The notes under the pieces: model-generated | What the model saw: only the letters and a program-made list of their open reading frames with translations | Told to the model about the DNA's origin: nothing | Databases searched by the model: none | Shown here: positions 19,822 to 27,352 of the stretch, piece by piece | How the letters are laid out: each line of letters opens with the position of its first letter | Position numbering within the stretch: the first letter of the stretch is position 1 | Assembly: GCF_008693185.1 (NCBI RefSeq) | Contig: NZ_VXKN01000004.1 | Span: 213,052 to 277,051, forward strand | From: Acinetobacter qingfengensis | Lineage (GTDB): Bacteria > Pseudomonadota > Gammaproteobacteria > Pseudomonadales > Moraxellaceae | DNA: 64,000 nucleotides | Reading direction: 5' to 3' | Position numbers and translations under genes: made by a program

Positions 19822-20655
19822 TTATTCTCCCTGATGCTCAATCATGTTTTTTGGCGTGCTGAATACCCAGCATTTGCAGGTTTTTCCTGTTAAACGACTA
19901 CTGACTGCCTGATTGCTTTGCATAAATACAGGGTGTGGTTGATGGCTGTTGAGTAGGGCAGTGGTGAGCTGTGGCCGTGGTGGTAAGCCTTCTATGATTT
20001 GGTAGAGGTTGACCAGACTTAGGGCAATGTTGTGTGGTTTTCTGCTGTGGTTGAGTTTGTCCAGACCGTAGTTGTAGATTGCACTCCAGAAGCTATCGAG
20101 TGTTTGCTGGTGGATAAGATTGTTTTGATCCAGTGTGAGGCATTGCAGGGGTAAGGTTTCCCGATGAATTTTGTTGCGTGTATACCAGATGACTTCGGCA
20201 TCTTGGATAATACCTTGTGCATCATGGTTGAATTTGGTGATGGTAAACAAGGGGCTGCCTGAATTAAGTTGTACTTTTGCGCCAATGTGCAGTTGATTTG
20301 GGTTGTGTTGAAGATTGTAGAGGGTGGCTGCCATTTGGTTAAAAGCGTTGATGTAGGCAACTTTAAAATCTAATGCTTTTTTCCCAGTAAAGCCCATTGC
20401 GAGGAGGGTAAAACCATCTTTAGTCATCTCATAGATTTTGTCTTGTCGAGATGCGTTGTTTGGCATTTCCACGGTCGTTGACGTAAGCTCAAAATTGAGC
20501 CCACGTAAATCTTCTGGTAATTCAGCAATTAGATTTTCGATATCTCGGATGACATTCTTGTGCAGTTTGCCAAAATATTTTGCTACTTTTAGGCTATCAG
20601 TTTTGATTTGCTGATTTTGGATAAAGACGGCATCGTTGAGGTCAAGTGTGTTCAT
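19822..20655 (-). CDS. Rha-family regulator, copy 1, with primase-like C-terminus
   Basis: 277 residues in three parts. About 9-112 is a pRha domain (VFIQNQQIKTDSLKVAKYF ... YEMTKDGFTLLAMGFTGKKA), as in phage Rha regulators and antirepressors. About 123-172 resembles the short YodC/DUF2158 fold (GAKVQLNSGSPLFTITKF). About 188-266 resembles the C-terminus of this island's primase-helicase, ending NQAVSSRLTGKTCKCWVF. The start overlaps the stop of a 48-residue ORF (ATGA), so translation is probably coupled. An antirepressor-type role is inferred from family and locus; the DNA target is unknown. Confidence 0.85.
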   Translation of the reverse strand: MNTLDLNDAVFIQNQQIKTDSLKVAKYFGKLHKNVIRDIENLIAELPEDLRGLNFELTSTTVEMPNNASRQDKIYEMTKDGFTLLAMGFTGKKALDFKVAYINAFNQMAATLYNLQHNPNQLHIGAKVQLNSGSPLFTITKFNHDAQGIIQDAEVIWYTRNKIHRETLPLQCLTLDQNNLIHQQTLDSFWSAIYNYGLDKLNHSRKPHNIALSLVNLYQIIEGLPPRPQLTTALLNSHQPHPVFMQSNQAVSSRLTGKTCKCWVFSTPKNMIEHQGE

Positions 20656-20798
20656 GCGCTTGCCCCTTTGATTGTTGTGATGATTCTTTGGATGAAAGTT
20701 GGTTTTTGGGCAAAGTTTGGGGACAGAATACGTTGATAACAGATTTTATCGAGATGACTTTGAGGTGGGCGAGTTTGTGCCTGAGCTGATTTGTTCAT
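20652..20798 (-). CDS. 48-residue leader ORF coupled to rha copy 1 (icd-like position)
   Basis: The small ORF begins MNKSAQAQTRPPQSHL and ends in TGA overlapping the rha ATG. Ten bases just before its start (20806-20815) are perfectly complementary to a segment of the upstream leader RNA (20879-20888). That is the position of icd in the P1 immI locus, where the antisense RNA blocks icd and, through coupling, ant. The protein shows no membrane segment or known domain. Confidence 0.55.
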   Translation of the reverse strand: MNKSAQAQTRPPQSHLDKICYQRILSPNFAQKPTFIQRIITTIKGASA

Positions 20799-20842
20799 GA
20801 TGAAGTCTCTACTGCAAGTTACGTTTTACCTCCCTACGCCAA

Positions 20843-20950
20843 TAGGGTGGCAGACTGAACGACGTTGGCGTACCGCTAGCAGTAGAGAGCGGCGGATATT
20901 TCTATCCCATCGCCCAGTCCACCATAACGCACAGATGTGACTTTTCATCA
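20843..20950 (-). ncRNA. C4-like antisense/leader RNA, locus 1
   Basis: Transcribed toward rha copy 1. A 10-base segment at 20879-20888 pairs perfectly with 20806-20815 at the small-ORF start. A second 8-base pair (20865-20872 with 20835-20842) encloses the core GTTCAGTCTGCCACCC. The core and the layout recur in two other leaders of this island, while the pairing arms differ. This is the pattern of C4 antisense RNAs of P1/P7-type phages; identification is from pattern, not from a covariance search. Ends are approximate. Confidence 0.75.
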
Positions 20951-20978
20951 GACAAAAAAAGACCGCTTTAAGCAGCGG
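20951..20978 (-). terminator. Terminator just upstream of C4-like leader 1
   Basis: The minus-strand hairpin CCGCT-GCTTAA-AGCGG is followed by TCTTTTTTT. Similar hairpins with T runs precede the other two leaders and insulate each locus. Confidence 0.6.
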
Positions 20979-21096
20979 ATTTCTGACTGCTACTACTTAT
21001 TCGAGACGCCAATCTCGACTACTCATGTGGAGTAGTGGTTTTATATTGCCTTAGAAGTTGATAGGATGTCAATACTTGCTCACGATGGTAAAAGTG

Positions 21097-22011
21097 ATGA
21101 ATACAATATTTGTATTAGATAAAAATATTATTGCTTTAATTTATGAGCAGCTAACTCTTGTACATAAGCCAAAAGACTCTAGCAAAAGGCTAACTAAGAA
21201 ACAGTTAGAAATGCTTAAATTTTTAAAACGTCATGATAGAAAACAGTATGCTTTTAGCTCAGTAACATCTGTTATTGAAGGGCGTACTAGACAAAAAGAA
21301 AGTTTTGAACAAGTAAAAGTTTCAATAGAGTATGATACTAAAAATTTAGATTCTTTCTTTTCTAACGCTCGTACAGATACGAAAAGTTTAAAATCAGACG
21401 GTGCAAATACTGCACATATCTTAAGCCATTTTAATCCAGTATACTCTGAGAGAAAATATAGGGAAGTCCTAAAGCATTACTATTTATCTTTAGAAAAATA
21501 TAGAGTTAAAGGCAGTATTCCAAAGGATAAAATAGATGAATTTTCATTTAGTATTCTTAATTTCTCTGATAATCTAGGGTTGCCTCTGAATAATCCAATA
21601 ATTAAGATAATATTAATGTATATTAATCAAATAAAAATATATAGAGAGCCAAACTCTAAGCGAAAAGAACCTATAGATATTCTACATCCTTCAAAAAAAA
21701 TTAAAGACTTAGATGAAAGAGTTCACAATGTATATAGTGACTTATCCATACCAAATTTACTTGCTTCACAAAATTATGCTAAAAATAAAATATTTCAACT
21801 TCAAAAAGTTAAAATCCGATTCCTAACTTTAGATGAGGCTCTAAAAGAGTATGTTAATCTATTTGACCTAAAAATTAAATCAAAAAAAATTTCAAAAAAT
21901 CAACCTGGTGTAGAGGATATGATTGTCGAACTGTATGTAAATAATTCTAAAGTTGATGAGTCACTAAATGAAGTTTATAAAAAATGGAAAGATTCAAATT
22001 TAGAAAAATAG
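21097..22011 (+). CDS. Unknown AT-rich cargo protein, possibly PIN-like N-terminus
   Basis: About 304 residues, Lys/Asn-rich and much more AT-rich than flanking phage genes. The opening MNTIFVLDKNIIALIYE resembles the first strand of PIN-type nucleases (Asp in a hydrophobic strand), and later AFSSVTSVIEGRT places a Glu where PIN domains often have one; this is suggestive only. No other domain is recognised. Several Met codons are near the start and none has a strong ribosome site. It stands alone, opposite in direction to neighbours, consistent with an accessory defence or toxin gene. Function not assigned. Confidence 0.6.
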   Translation: MNTIFVLDKNIIALIYEQLTLVHKPKDSSKRLTKKQLEMLKFLKRHDRKQYAFSSVTSVIEGRTRQKESFEQVKVSIEYDTKNLDSFFSNARTDTKSLKSDGANTAHILSHFNPVYSERKYREVLKHYYLSLEKYRVKGSIPKDKIDEFSFSILNFSDNLGLPLNNPIIKIILMYINQIKIYREPNSKRKEPIDILHPSKKIKDLDERVHNVYSDLSIPNLLASQNYAKNKIFQLQKVKIRFLTLDEALKEYVNLFDLKIKSKKISKNQPGVEDMIVELYVNNSKVDESLNEVYKKWKDSNLEK

Positions 22012-22063
22012 ATATAAAAATATAAAAAAGAGAGAGGCAAAAACCTCACAGATTGCTGACAAT

Positions 22064-22085
22064 TAGGGGGTGATATCACCCCCTA
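22064..22085. repeat. 22-bp perfect palindrome between convergent genes
   Basis: The sequence reads TAGGGGG-TGATATCA-CCCCCTA and is fully self-complementary. It lies between the ends of the AT-rich cargo gene and the antirepressor-like gene. It could act as a terminator stem or a protein site; there is no long T run. Confidence 0.6.
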
Positions 22086-22113
22086 GGTATGCAAATTTTG
22101 ATTATTTTGGGCT

Positions 22114-22710
22114 TTAATTCAGCAATTCCTGCTGATATTTGATGTCTAGTTCATCTGCCATTTGTCCAATAATCTGATTCAAGGCAGAACGATCTGATTG
22201 ATCAGGGGTTTTGTTTTTGATAGCAATCATCTGGGCAAACTCTTTACGTTGTCGATTGATGGCTGATTGATGTTTGTGATGGTTCAAATTTACAGCAAAA
22301 CCCATGCTTTCATAATCATGTAAAGCATCTGCCCATTCTGTGATTTTTTGCTGTAAATAATCTGCACCTGAAATATTGCCATTGGCTCGGACTCGTTCTG
22401 GATTGATGGTCATAAAATAGGATGCAATTCGATCAATTCTGATAAAAACTTCGGGTAAGTAGGTAGGGTTATCCCTATCTACAGGTAGGGATAACCCTAC
22501 CTGATTATTGGTTCTGGGCTGTTCGAAAATACCTAAATGATTGCGATAGAAATCACTACTCATGATTTTGGATCGTTGATCCTGCCATATTAGTCCTAAC
22601 ATATCGACAATGGGTTTTAATGGTGTGATGTCCTCAGCAGTTGGACTTTTGTGAACAGGAAGTTGTAAGCCTGCATAGTTGATGATCATGGTGATAGATG
22701 ATGTTTTCAT
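22114..22710 (-). CDS. Phage antirepressor N-terminal domain protein (P22_AR_N-like)
   Basis: The 198-residue protein resembles P22-type antirepressor N-domains. PIVDMLGLIWQDQRSKIMSS matches the family's GLxWxxQxxKL motif, and PEVFIRIDRIASYFMTINPERV matches the LPGYLxxINPxKV motif. The C-terminal ~70 residues are helical and charged. It is last in a run of leftward early genes after the primase and the AlpA-like gene. An antirepressor-type activity against a phage or host repressor is possible. The coding sequence contains a perfect 17-bp inverted repeat (22461-22502). Confidence 0.75.
   Translation of the reverse strand: MKTSSITMIINYAGLQLPVHKSPTAEDITPLKPIVDMLGLIWQDQRSKIMSSDFYRNHLGIFEQPRTNNQVGLSLPVDRDNPTYLPEVFIRIDRIASYFMTINPERVRANGNISGADYLQQKITEWADALHDYESMGFAVNLNHHKHQSAINRQRKEFAQMIAIKNKTPDQSDRSALNQIIGQMADELDIKYQQELLN
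22461..22502. repeat. Perfect 17-bp inverted repeat inside antirepressor-like gene
   Basis: The arms AGGTAGGGTTATCCCTA (22461-22477) and TAGGGATAACCCTACCT (22486-22502) flank 8 bases. The reading frame passes through it. Confidence 0.85.
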
Positions 22711-22719
22711 TGTATGTCC

Positions 22720-22998
22720 TTAATATGAGATTGTCTGTTTATCAAATGCCATGGCGTATTTGGTCACATCACTGGCTTTCCAGCGTGGGACATAGGTATC
22801 TTTGGTGGGTAGCATGCGTGCCGGTGGGAATTGCCTGTGGCTCATGATGTGTTTTTTGGTGTAGTCAAGGCTGTAACCAAAATAGGCAGCAATGTCATGT
22901 TCGTCCCAGAGTTGTTGATCCAAAGGTATGGTCGGACGATGGGCGATTCTATCGACCATTTTGTTGATGATCTTTTTAAGTTGGGATAGGTCTGCCAT
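22720..22998 (-). CDS. AlpA/MerR-like small DNA-binding protein (possible excisionase)
   Basis: The 92-residue protein has a putative winged helix-turn-helix in the middle (DEHDIAAYFGYSLDYTKKHIM ... FPPARMLPTKDTYVPRWKASDV), the pattern of AlpA/Vis-type excisionase-regulators of satellites and islands. It lies downstream of the primase among the early genes. A role in excision or in regulating integrase is inferred from this resemblance. Confidence 0.65.
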   Translation of the reverse strand: MADLSQLKKIINKMVDRIAHRPTIPLDQQLWDEHDIAAYFGYSLDYTKKHIMSHRQFPPARMLPTKDTYVPRWKASDVTKYAMAFDKQTISY

Positions 22999-23004
22999 AT
23001 TTTT

Positions 23005-23223
23005 TTAACCTCTCGACAATGCGCTGGCCAGTGCAAGTGAAATGAAAGTCGCCAAAGTTGTTACGCTAATAGAGGCAATTAGTGCATGTAGGAAATTACG
23101 GCTTATCCAGAAACAAACGAATAACATCACAAATGCCATAGCAAGTACGGTAAGCATAATTTTTAGTGCAAACGGGTCATATAGCGTTGGTATGACTGCG
23201 ATAAGTGCATTAAGATATGACAT
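23005..23223 (-). CDS. Small two-helix membrane protein
   Basis: The 72-residue product has two hydrophobic segments (KIMLTVLAMAFVMLFVCFW and LIASISVTTLATFISLALASA). It fits tightly between two genes of the leftward early operon. It is a weak holin-like candidate, since the island has no recognisable lysis genes, but nothing shows that role. Confidence 0.55.
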   Translation of the reverse strand: MSYLNALIAVIPTLYDPFALKIMLTVLAMAFVMLFVCFWISRNFLHALIASISVTTLATFISLALASALSRG

Positions 23224-23227
23224 GGCT

Positions 23228-23524
23228 TTAGTCCTCTAAGGCTAGACTTTCAGGGTCGATAAATGGCAACTCATTTGGATCGATAGAATTGGCGTTCGGA
23301 GATCCATTTGAGTTGTCGATTTGATTTTTAATTCGATTAGCTAGGTCTTGAATGACTGCTAATGTTTGTCGTGTTGCACCGTATAAATACGGATAATTTT
23401 TTGCATTTGTCTTTACTTCATCTTCAGTAACAATATTTTCGAGTATTGCGATGGATTCATTGATGCGAATAATTAAGTTGTCAAGCGCATAGGCTTTAAA
23501 CTGTAGATCCTCATTTTGTTGCAT
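23228..23524 (-). CDS. Hypothetical protein downstream of primase
   Basis: 98 residues, mostly helical with an acidic tail (IDPNELPFIDPESLALED). I start at 23524, where AGGGGA precedes ATG; this ATG overlaps the primase stop region, implying coupled translation. No domain recognised. The position suggests an early replication-associated role. Confidence 0.6.
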   Translation of the reverse strand: MQQNEDLQFKAYALDNLIIRINESIAILENIVTEDEVKTNAKNYPYLYGATRQTLAVIQDLANRIKNQIDNSNGSPNANSIDPNELPFIDPESLALED

Positions 23525-23526
23525 GG

Positions 23527-26268
23527 TTATTTCCCCTTGGCTTGAATTAGGTTTGGATTTGTGAATATCCAGCATTTAACCGTCCGTCTTCGGTCGGATG
23601 CTTCATTGTCTGCATCGACGTTTTTGCCGGCATCGGCGGGATAGCGGTTTGAGCTGACGGCCCGATTGGTTTCGATGAATTTGTATTTCTGTGATGTCTT
23701 AAGTAAATCCTTGATTAAAGTGATGTCCGGTAACTTCTGGTAGTACTGGGCGGCAACTTTGTAGATTTCGTTTAAATTGATCGCTACGGTTTGAGCATCT
23801 TGATCGTGATGATTAAGGCTAAATTGTGGTGAACGGCCCGACTGAAGATATTCGAATGCTTCCCAAAATTGTTCGACTTCTTTACAGTCGCCATTCAGTT
23901 GATCGACACGGGCCTGTGCCATTTCCATGAGCATATCTTGGGCCTTGGCCACTTCTTCATAATCTAGTACGCCATCAAGTACATGCTCTGCCAATGCTTC
24001 GACTAGGGCTGCTAATTGGGCATGGCATAAAGCGATCCTAGTATGGGTAATGCCGGCACTGTGGTATTGGTCTTCAATACTTTTTAGGCGGTCTTGATAG
24101 GTTTGTAGGATCTCGTTTTCTTTGCGTAGGCAATGCGTCATGTAAGTGCATGTGTCTTCGAGTTCCATGCGGTCGAGTGTATCGACAATCCGCTTGGTTT
24201 CGAGGGACTGTCCTTTGCGGTCAAAAAACAGGTGTAAGGTACGGGTCAGAATTGCTTCTGATGCAGCAATGGACGTATTTTGGCTGATCATGATTGCGCC
24301 CCGGAATGGTGGCTCATACGTTTCATTACCTGCGTTTTTCACACCTTTGGAGCGGATTGCCCGACCATTAAATGCATCTTTGAGTTCGTCCCAACTGAAT
24401 TTTGCTTGTTTGACACTATTACCCTGCTGATCGTTACGGTCGCCTTCGATCAGGACGACGGGAAGGTTGGAGATTTGGGCAAAGTTACGATAGACCGCAA
24501 CGCTGGTGGCTTTGTTGGCATCAAAGCCTTCATAGTCTTTGCGTCCGGATAGTTTCCATAAAAATTCGATTAAACGGGATTTACCTGCACCAGCTTCACC
24601 GACAATTTCAATGAAAGGGTATGAGCTATGAAGGCTGCGGATCTGTTCTGCAAAATAAGATCCTGTCCACCATGCCAGTGTGATTAAACCTTTGCTGCCT
24701 CTGACACGATAAAAGTCTTTCCACCATGTCGGTTTAAATTCCTTCTTGGGGTTGATGGTGATGACCGGGGATTTGGCCAATGACTTGAGTTCAAGGCGTT
24801 TGATCTTGAAATAGTCATGTTCATTAATAGCGATGATCTGGCCGTTGTGGACAGCATGCTGCGGGAAAATATAAGTTTGGTGTTCGCTGGAATAGCCAAT
24901 AAAATCTGTGGTTTTCACTTCTTTGAGTCGCTCCGTTTTGCGTTTGATAAAAAATTCAAGTTGTTGATCGGTGCCGGTCCACATTGCACCGGCCATAATT
25001 TGCATGGTTGCATCTTTAAATTTGCTGCGGCTGCCGATTTCACTGGCGGTAAATTGTGTCTTTTTTTCTGCCCATTGGCTTTGCATGTTGAAGTAATACC
25101 AGGACTCGCCTGTGACTTCGTTGCGTTCAAAATAAAGGGGTTCGATTTGGGCGTTACAGATTTCGGTGACTGCTGCACAGTCCCGAAGGGCTTGTTCCCG
25201 TTTTTGTTGATCTAACATGTCGTCAAAACTAGGGTCTTCTTCGATTTGGTTCATACGCCTGACATATTTGTCGTAGTCCAGATTGAACCAGTACAGACGG
25301 AAGTTATGATTAAAGAAAAAGGTTTTGGTACGACCTTCTTTGAAGTTATAAATAAGTAGACCTGCCTGTTCGGCTGTTTCGGCAATCAGTAACTCACCGT
25401 AATGACGATATTTAGCCCGTTCTTCGCTGTGCAATAGATCATGTAAAAACAGGTCGTTCCAGTCGAAATTTCGACCTTTTACCTGGTGCGGTGGCAGGGC
25501 AGCGGAAGAAGAAAATTTTTGTTGTAATGCCCGGATGTGAAATTTTTTGGTGGCATCTTTGCCGGCTTTATCGTTGTCGAATGCCCAGATTAATCGTGGT
25601 TTGTCGATTTTTAATTCGTGGCAGCGGTCCTCAATTTGTTTGAGCAATTGGGTAGGGTAGTTACTGGTGGACATGCTGGCTATTGCCGGTTGTCCAGATT
25701 GCACCAGGGCGATTGAATTAAATATGCCTTCGCTGATCCAAATGCTTTGTACTTTGCATAGGCTGTCGAGATCCAGTAATGACCAAGCCAGACCTTCATA
25801 TTTGCCAATAAAGTTGGCTTTTTGACGGCCGAAACGTTCTGGGCGGTCGATAAAGCGTTCCCAATACACACCCTCGGCAATTTTAAAACGGACGGTGCCG
25901 GTATAAAGCCCTGGATATTTTTTCTCGTTGCTAAAAGTTTCTTGGGTGTAGCGGTCTTTCAGTGCTGCAAGGTCAAAACCTCTGCCATGTTTGAGATAGG
26001 CATCGGCTGCGGCATGAGGATTGATGTCAGTTTTTGGAAATTCTTTGGACCAATCCTTGAATAGATCTTCGCAGATGTCTTTGACGTGTTCTTCGTAGCC
26101 GCATTTATTCAAGCGACCGCATTTAACGATGCGTGGATTGATGGCATGGGTGTAGCATTCTTTTTTACTGCATTGTGGGCAAATACCTTCTCTATACCAT
26201 TCACCTTCACGTTTAAACTTGAAGATCTGGTTTAGACGGTCGTCGATGCGTCTTGATATATCTGACAT
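23527..26268 (-). CDS. Replicative primase-helicase (satellite/phage type)
   Basis: 913 residues. The N-terminal zinc finger (CPQCSKKECYTHAINPRIVKC ... CGYEEH in spread form) is primase-type. A TOPRIM-like part follows (IWISEGIFNSIALVQSG, then IWAFDNDKAGKDATKKF). A helicase/ATPase domain has Walker A GEAGAGKSR near residue 570 and a candidate Walker B VVLIEGDRND. The last ~110 residues (about 801-902, FWEAFEYL ... RAVSSN ... RRTVKCWIF) resemble the C-termini of the three Rha proteins here. The layout is comparable to P4 alpha-type replicases. Candidate iterons lie at 43741-44042. Confidence 0.88.
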   Translation of the reverse strand: MSDISRRIDDRLNQIFKFKREGEWYREGICPQCSKKECYTHAINPRIVKCGRLNKCGYEEHVKDICEDLFKDWSKEFPKTDINPHAAADAYLKHGRGFDLAALKDRYTQETFSNEKKYPGLYTGTVRFKIAEGVYWERFIDRPERFGRQKANFIGKYEGLAWSLLDLDSLCKVQSIWISEGIFNSIALVQSGQPAIASMSTSNYPTQLLKQIEDRCHELKIDKPRLIWAFDNDKAGKDATKKFHIRALQQKFSSSAALPPHQVKGRNFDWNDLFLHDLLHSEERAKYRHYGELLIAETAEQAGLLIYNFKEGRTKTFFFNHNFRLYWFNLDYDKYVRRMNQIEEDPSFDDMLDQQKREQALRDCAAVTEICNAQIEPLYFERNEVTGESWYYFNMQSQWAEKKTQFTASEIGSRSKFKDATMQIMAGAMWTGTDQQLEFFIKRKTERLKEVKTTDFIGYSSEHQTYIFPQHAVHNGQIIAINEHDYFKIKRLELKSLAKSPVITINPKKEFKPTWWKDFYRVRGSKGLITLAWWTGSYFAEQIRSLHSSYPFIEIVGEAGAGKSRLIEFLWKLSGRKDYEGFDANKATSVAVYRNFAQISNLPVVLIEGDRNDQQGNSVKQAKFSWDELKDAFNGRAIRSKGVKNAGNETYEPPFRGAIMISQNTSIAASEAILTRTLHLFFDRKGQSLETKRIVDTLDRMELEDTCTYMTHCLRKENEILQTYQDRLKSIEDQYHSAGITHTRIALCHAQLAALVEALAEHVLDGVLDYEEVAKAQDMLMEMAQARVDQLNGDCKEVEQFWEAFEYLQSGRSPQFSLNHHDQDAQTVAINLNEIYKVAAQYYQKLPDITLIKDLLKTSQKYKFIETNRAVSSNRYPADAGKNVDADNEASDRRRTVKCWIFTNPNLIQAKGK

Positions 26269-26338
26269 GGATAAACTCTATTGCAATGAAACGTAATTAA
26301 TTTTTTGTGATTTGTAGCTTTGGCTACCAGAGTTTTAT

Positions 26339-26515
26339 CTATGCAATAGAATCCGCTTCCTGTTGTTGCTGTATGAATGCATCAAGTAAAACTCTGGTGG
26401 GTTTTCTTCGGGTTTCATAGGCAACTTTTTCAATGATGGCTCGTTCGGCTTCGGTGACACGTACCGCAATCACATGAGTTCGGTTCTGTTTTGATTGATT
26501 GTTGCATTTAGACAT
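26339..26515 (-). CDS. Ribbon-helix-helix (CopG-like) small regulator
   Basis: The 58-residue ORF reads MSKCNNQSKQNRTHVIAVRV, then TEAERAIIEKVAYETRRKP and a helical tail. A strand followed by two helices with alternating basic residues is the RHH pattern. It is the first gene leftward from the repressor region and precedes the primase gene, matching early regulators or copy-control proteins. It is divergent from the repressor across about 90 bases that contain dyad motifs. Confidence 0.7.
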   Translation of the reverse strand: MSKCNNQSKQNRTHVIAVRVTEAERAIIEKVAYETRRKPTRVLLDAFIQQQQEADSIA

Positions 26516-26531
26516 GGTTAAATCCCTATAA

Positions 26532-26573
26532 ATCGTGATTTAGTTACTTAGTAAAACTAATTTATCACGATAA
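26532..26573. promoter_or_regulatory. Candidate operators between repressor and early operon
   Basis: ATCGTGATTTA at 26532-26542 and its inverse TTTATCACGAT-type copy at 26562-26573 form a wide dyad around TTACTTAGTAA (26544-26554). ATCGTGATTT-type copies recur at 43729, 43856 and 44127, and a related dyad lies at 34598-34615 before the late-activator gene. A repressor operator set is inferred. Confidence 0.6.
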
Positions 26574-26607
26574 AAGATGATTTAAAAGTACTTATTTGGA
26601 AAAAAGT

Positions 26608-26964
26608 ATGAAAAATGATGATTTATTTAATCGTGGTGAAAGATTACGTGAAGAACGAAAACGCCTGGATATAAAAACACAGGAAGATTTAGCGGAAATC
26701 CTTGGGGTAAAAAAGAATTCTATTGTTCGATATGAAAAACATAATGATGCCTTAACTACCGACCAACTGGATAAGCTGGAAGATTATGGTTTCGATATTG
26801 GTTATATTCTCTGGGGCAAGCGTTTATCCAATAGAAATGAAGTTGCTGCTGATTTATCTGAAGATGAACAACGATTGATTGTAGCGTATAGACAGACCAA
26901 AGATGAGATGCAAGCCGGATTGGTTGCAGTAGCGGAGTGCTTTGCAGGGCAGTTTAGTGGTTGA
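26608..26964 (+). CDS. XRE-family repressor (CI-like)
   Basis: A protein of about 118 residues with an N-terminal helix-turn-helix (REERKRLDIKTQEDLAEILG, then VKKNSIVRYEKHNDALTTDQL) and a short helical C-terminus. There is no peptidase (LexA-type) domain, so induction by RecA self-cleavage is not expected; removal by an antirepressor is more likely. The ATG at 26608 has GGAAAA 8 bases upstream; an in-frame TTG at 26596 is less likely. It is divergent from the RHH gene and primase, the classic place for a lysogeny repressor. Confidence 0.82.
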   Translation: MKNDDLFNRGERLREERKRLDIKTQEDLAEILGVKKNSIVRYEKHNDALTTDQLDKLEDYGFDIGYILWGKRLSNRNEVAADLSEDEQRLIVAYRQTKDEMQAGLVAVAECFAGQFSG

Positions 26965-26965
26965 A

Positions 26966-27139
26966 TTAGTTTAGCCCTATATAGAAGCTAGCTAGTTTAA
27001 TTAAAAACCGTATGAGCATAATAAAACTAGCCATTAAGGCAATGTGCCATAGGATTTTGATAAAGCTATTTGGGTTGTAGTTCATAGATTCCATCATTAA
27101 GCCTAGAAATTTAAATCGAAATTGCTTATTATTGCTCAC
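26966..27139 (-). CDS. Possible 57-residue single-span membrane protein
   Basis: GTG start with AAGGAT upstream. The product is basic at the N-terminus with a hydrophobic stretch (ILWHIALMASFIMLIRFLIKL). It converges on the repressor gene with one base between the two stops. No homologue recognised; coding status is plausible, not certain. Confidence 0.4.
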   Translation of the reverse strand: MSNNKQFRFKFLGLMMESMNYNPNSFIKILWHIALMASFIMLIRFLIKLASFYIGLN

Positions 27140-27175
27140 AAGTGTTTAATCCTTATGCTTCAAGGGTCGAACCAG

Positions 27176-27207
27176 AAAAGCCAAGAACTGCAAATTCTTG
27201 GCTTTTT
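27176..27207. terminator. Bidirectional terminator
   Basis: A 12-bp near-perfect stem (AAAAGCCAAGAA / TTCTTGGCTTTT) with a 7-base loop and A/T flanks. A very similar hairpin follows the portal gene (40296-40331). Confidence 0.8.
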
Positions 27208-27256
27208 GCTTTTGAGCTTTATTGTTCATTTTTTCTTGTTAATTAAAATTATGCTG

Positions 27257-27281
27257 TGTTGTGTATTGGCGATAGACAACA
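27257..27281 (+). promoter_or_regulatory. Dyad shared with head-gene intergenic region, upstream of putAbiC-like gene
   Basis: The sequence is TGTTGTGTAT-N6-TAGACAACA; the same 10- and 9-base arms with the same 6-base spacing occur at 37419-37443. The TGT...ACA symmetry recalls Ogr/Delta activator sites, though the spacing differs from P2. It ends 71 bases before the GTG start. Confidence 0.7.
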
Positions 27282-27352
27282 AAATGTTATATTTGTAAAA
27301 CTTGATTCTAATAATTTGATCGTGTGTTGTTTGCTCTGGGGAGAAGAGTAGT

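Noticed and set aside
22486..22502. TAGGGATAACCC resembles part of a homing-endonuclease site
   Set aside because: Only the first nine bases match the I-SceI site; it is better explained as one arm of the inverted repeat.
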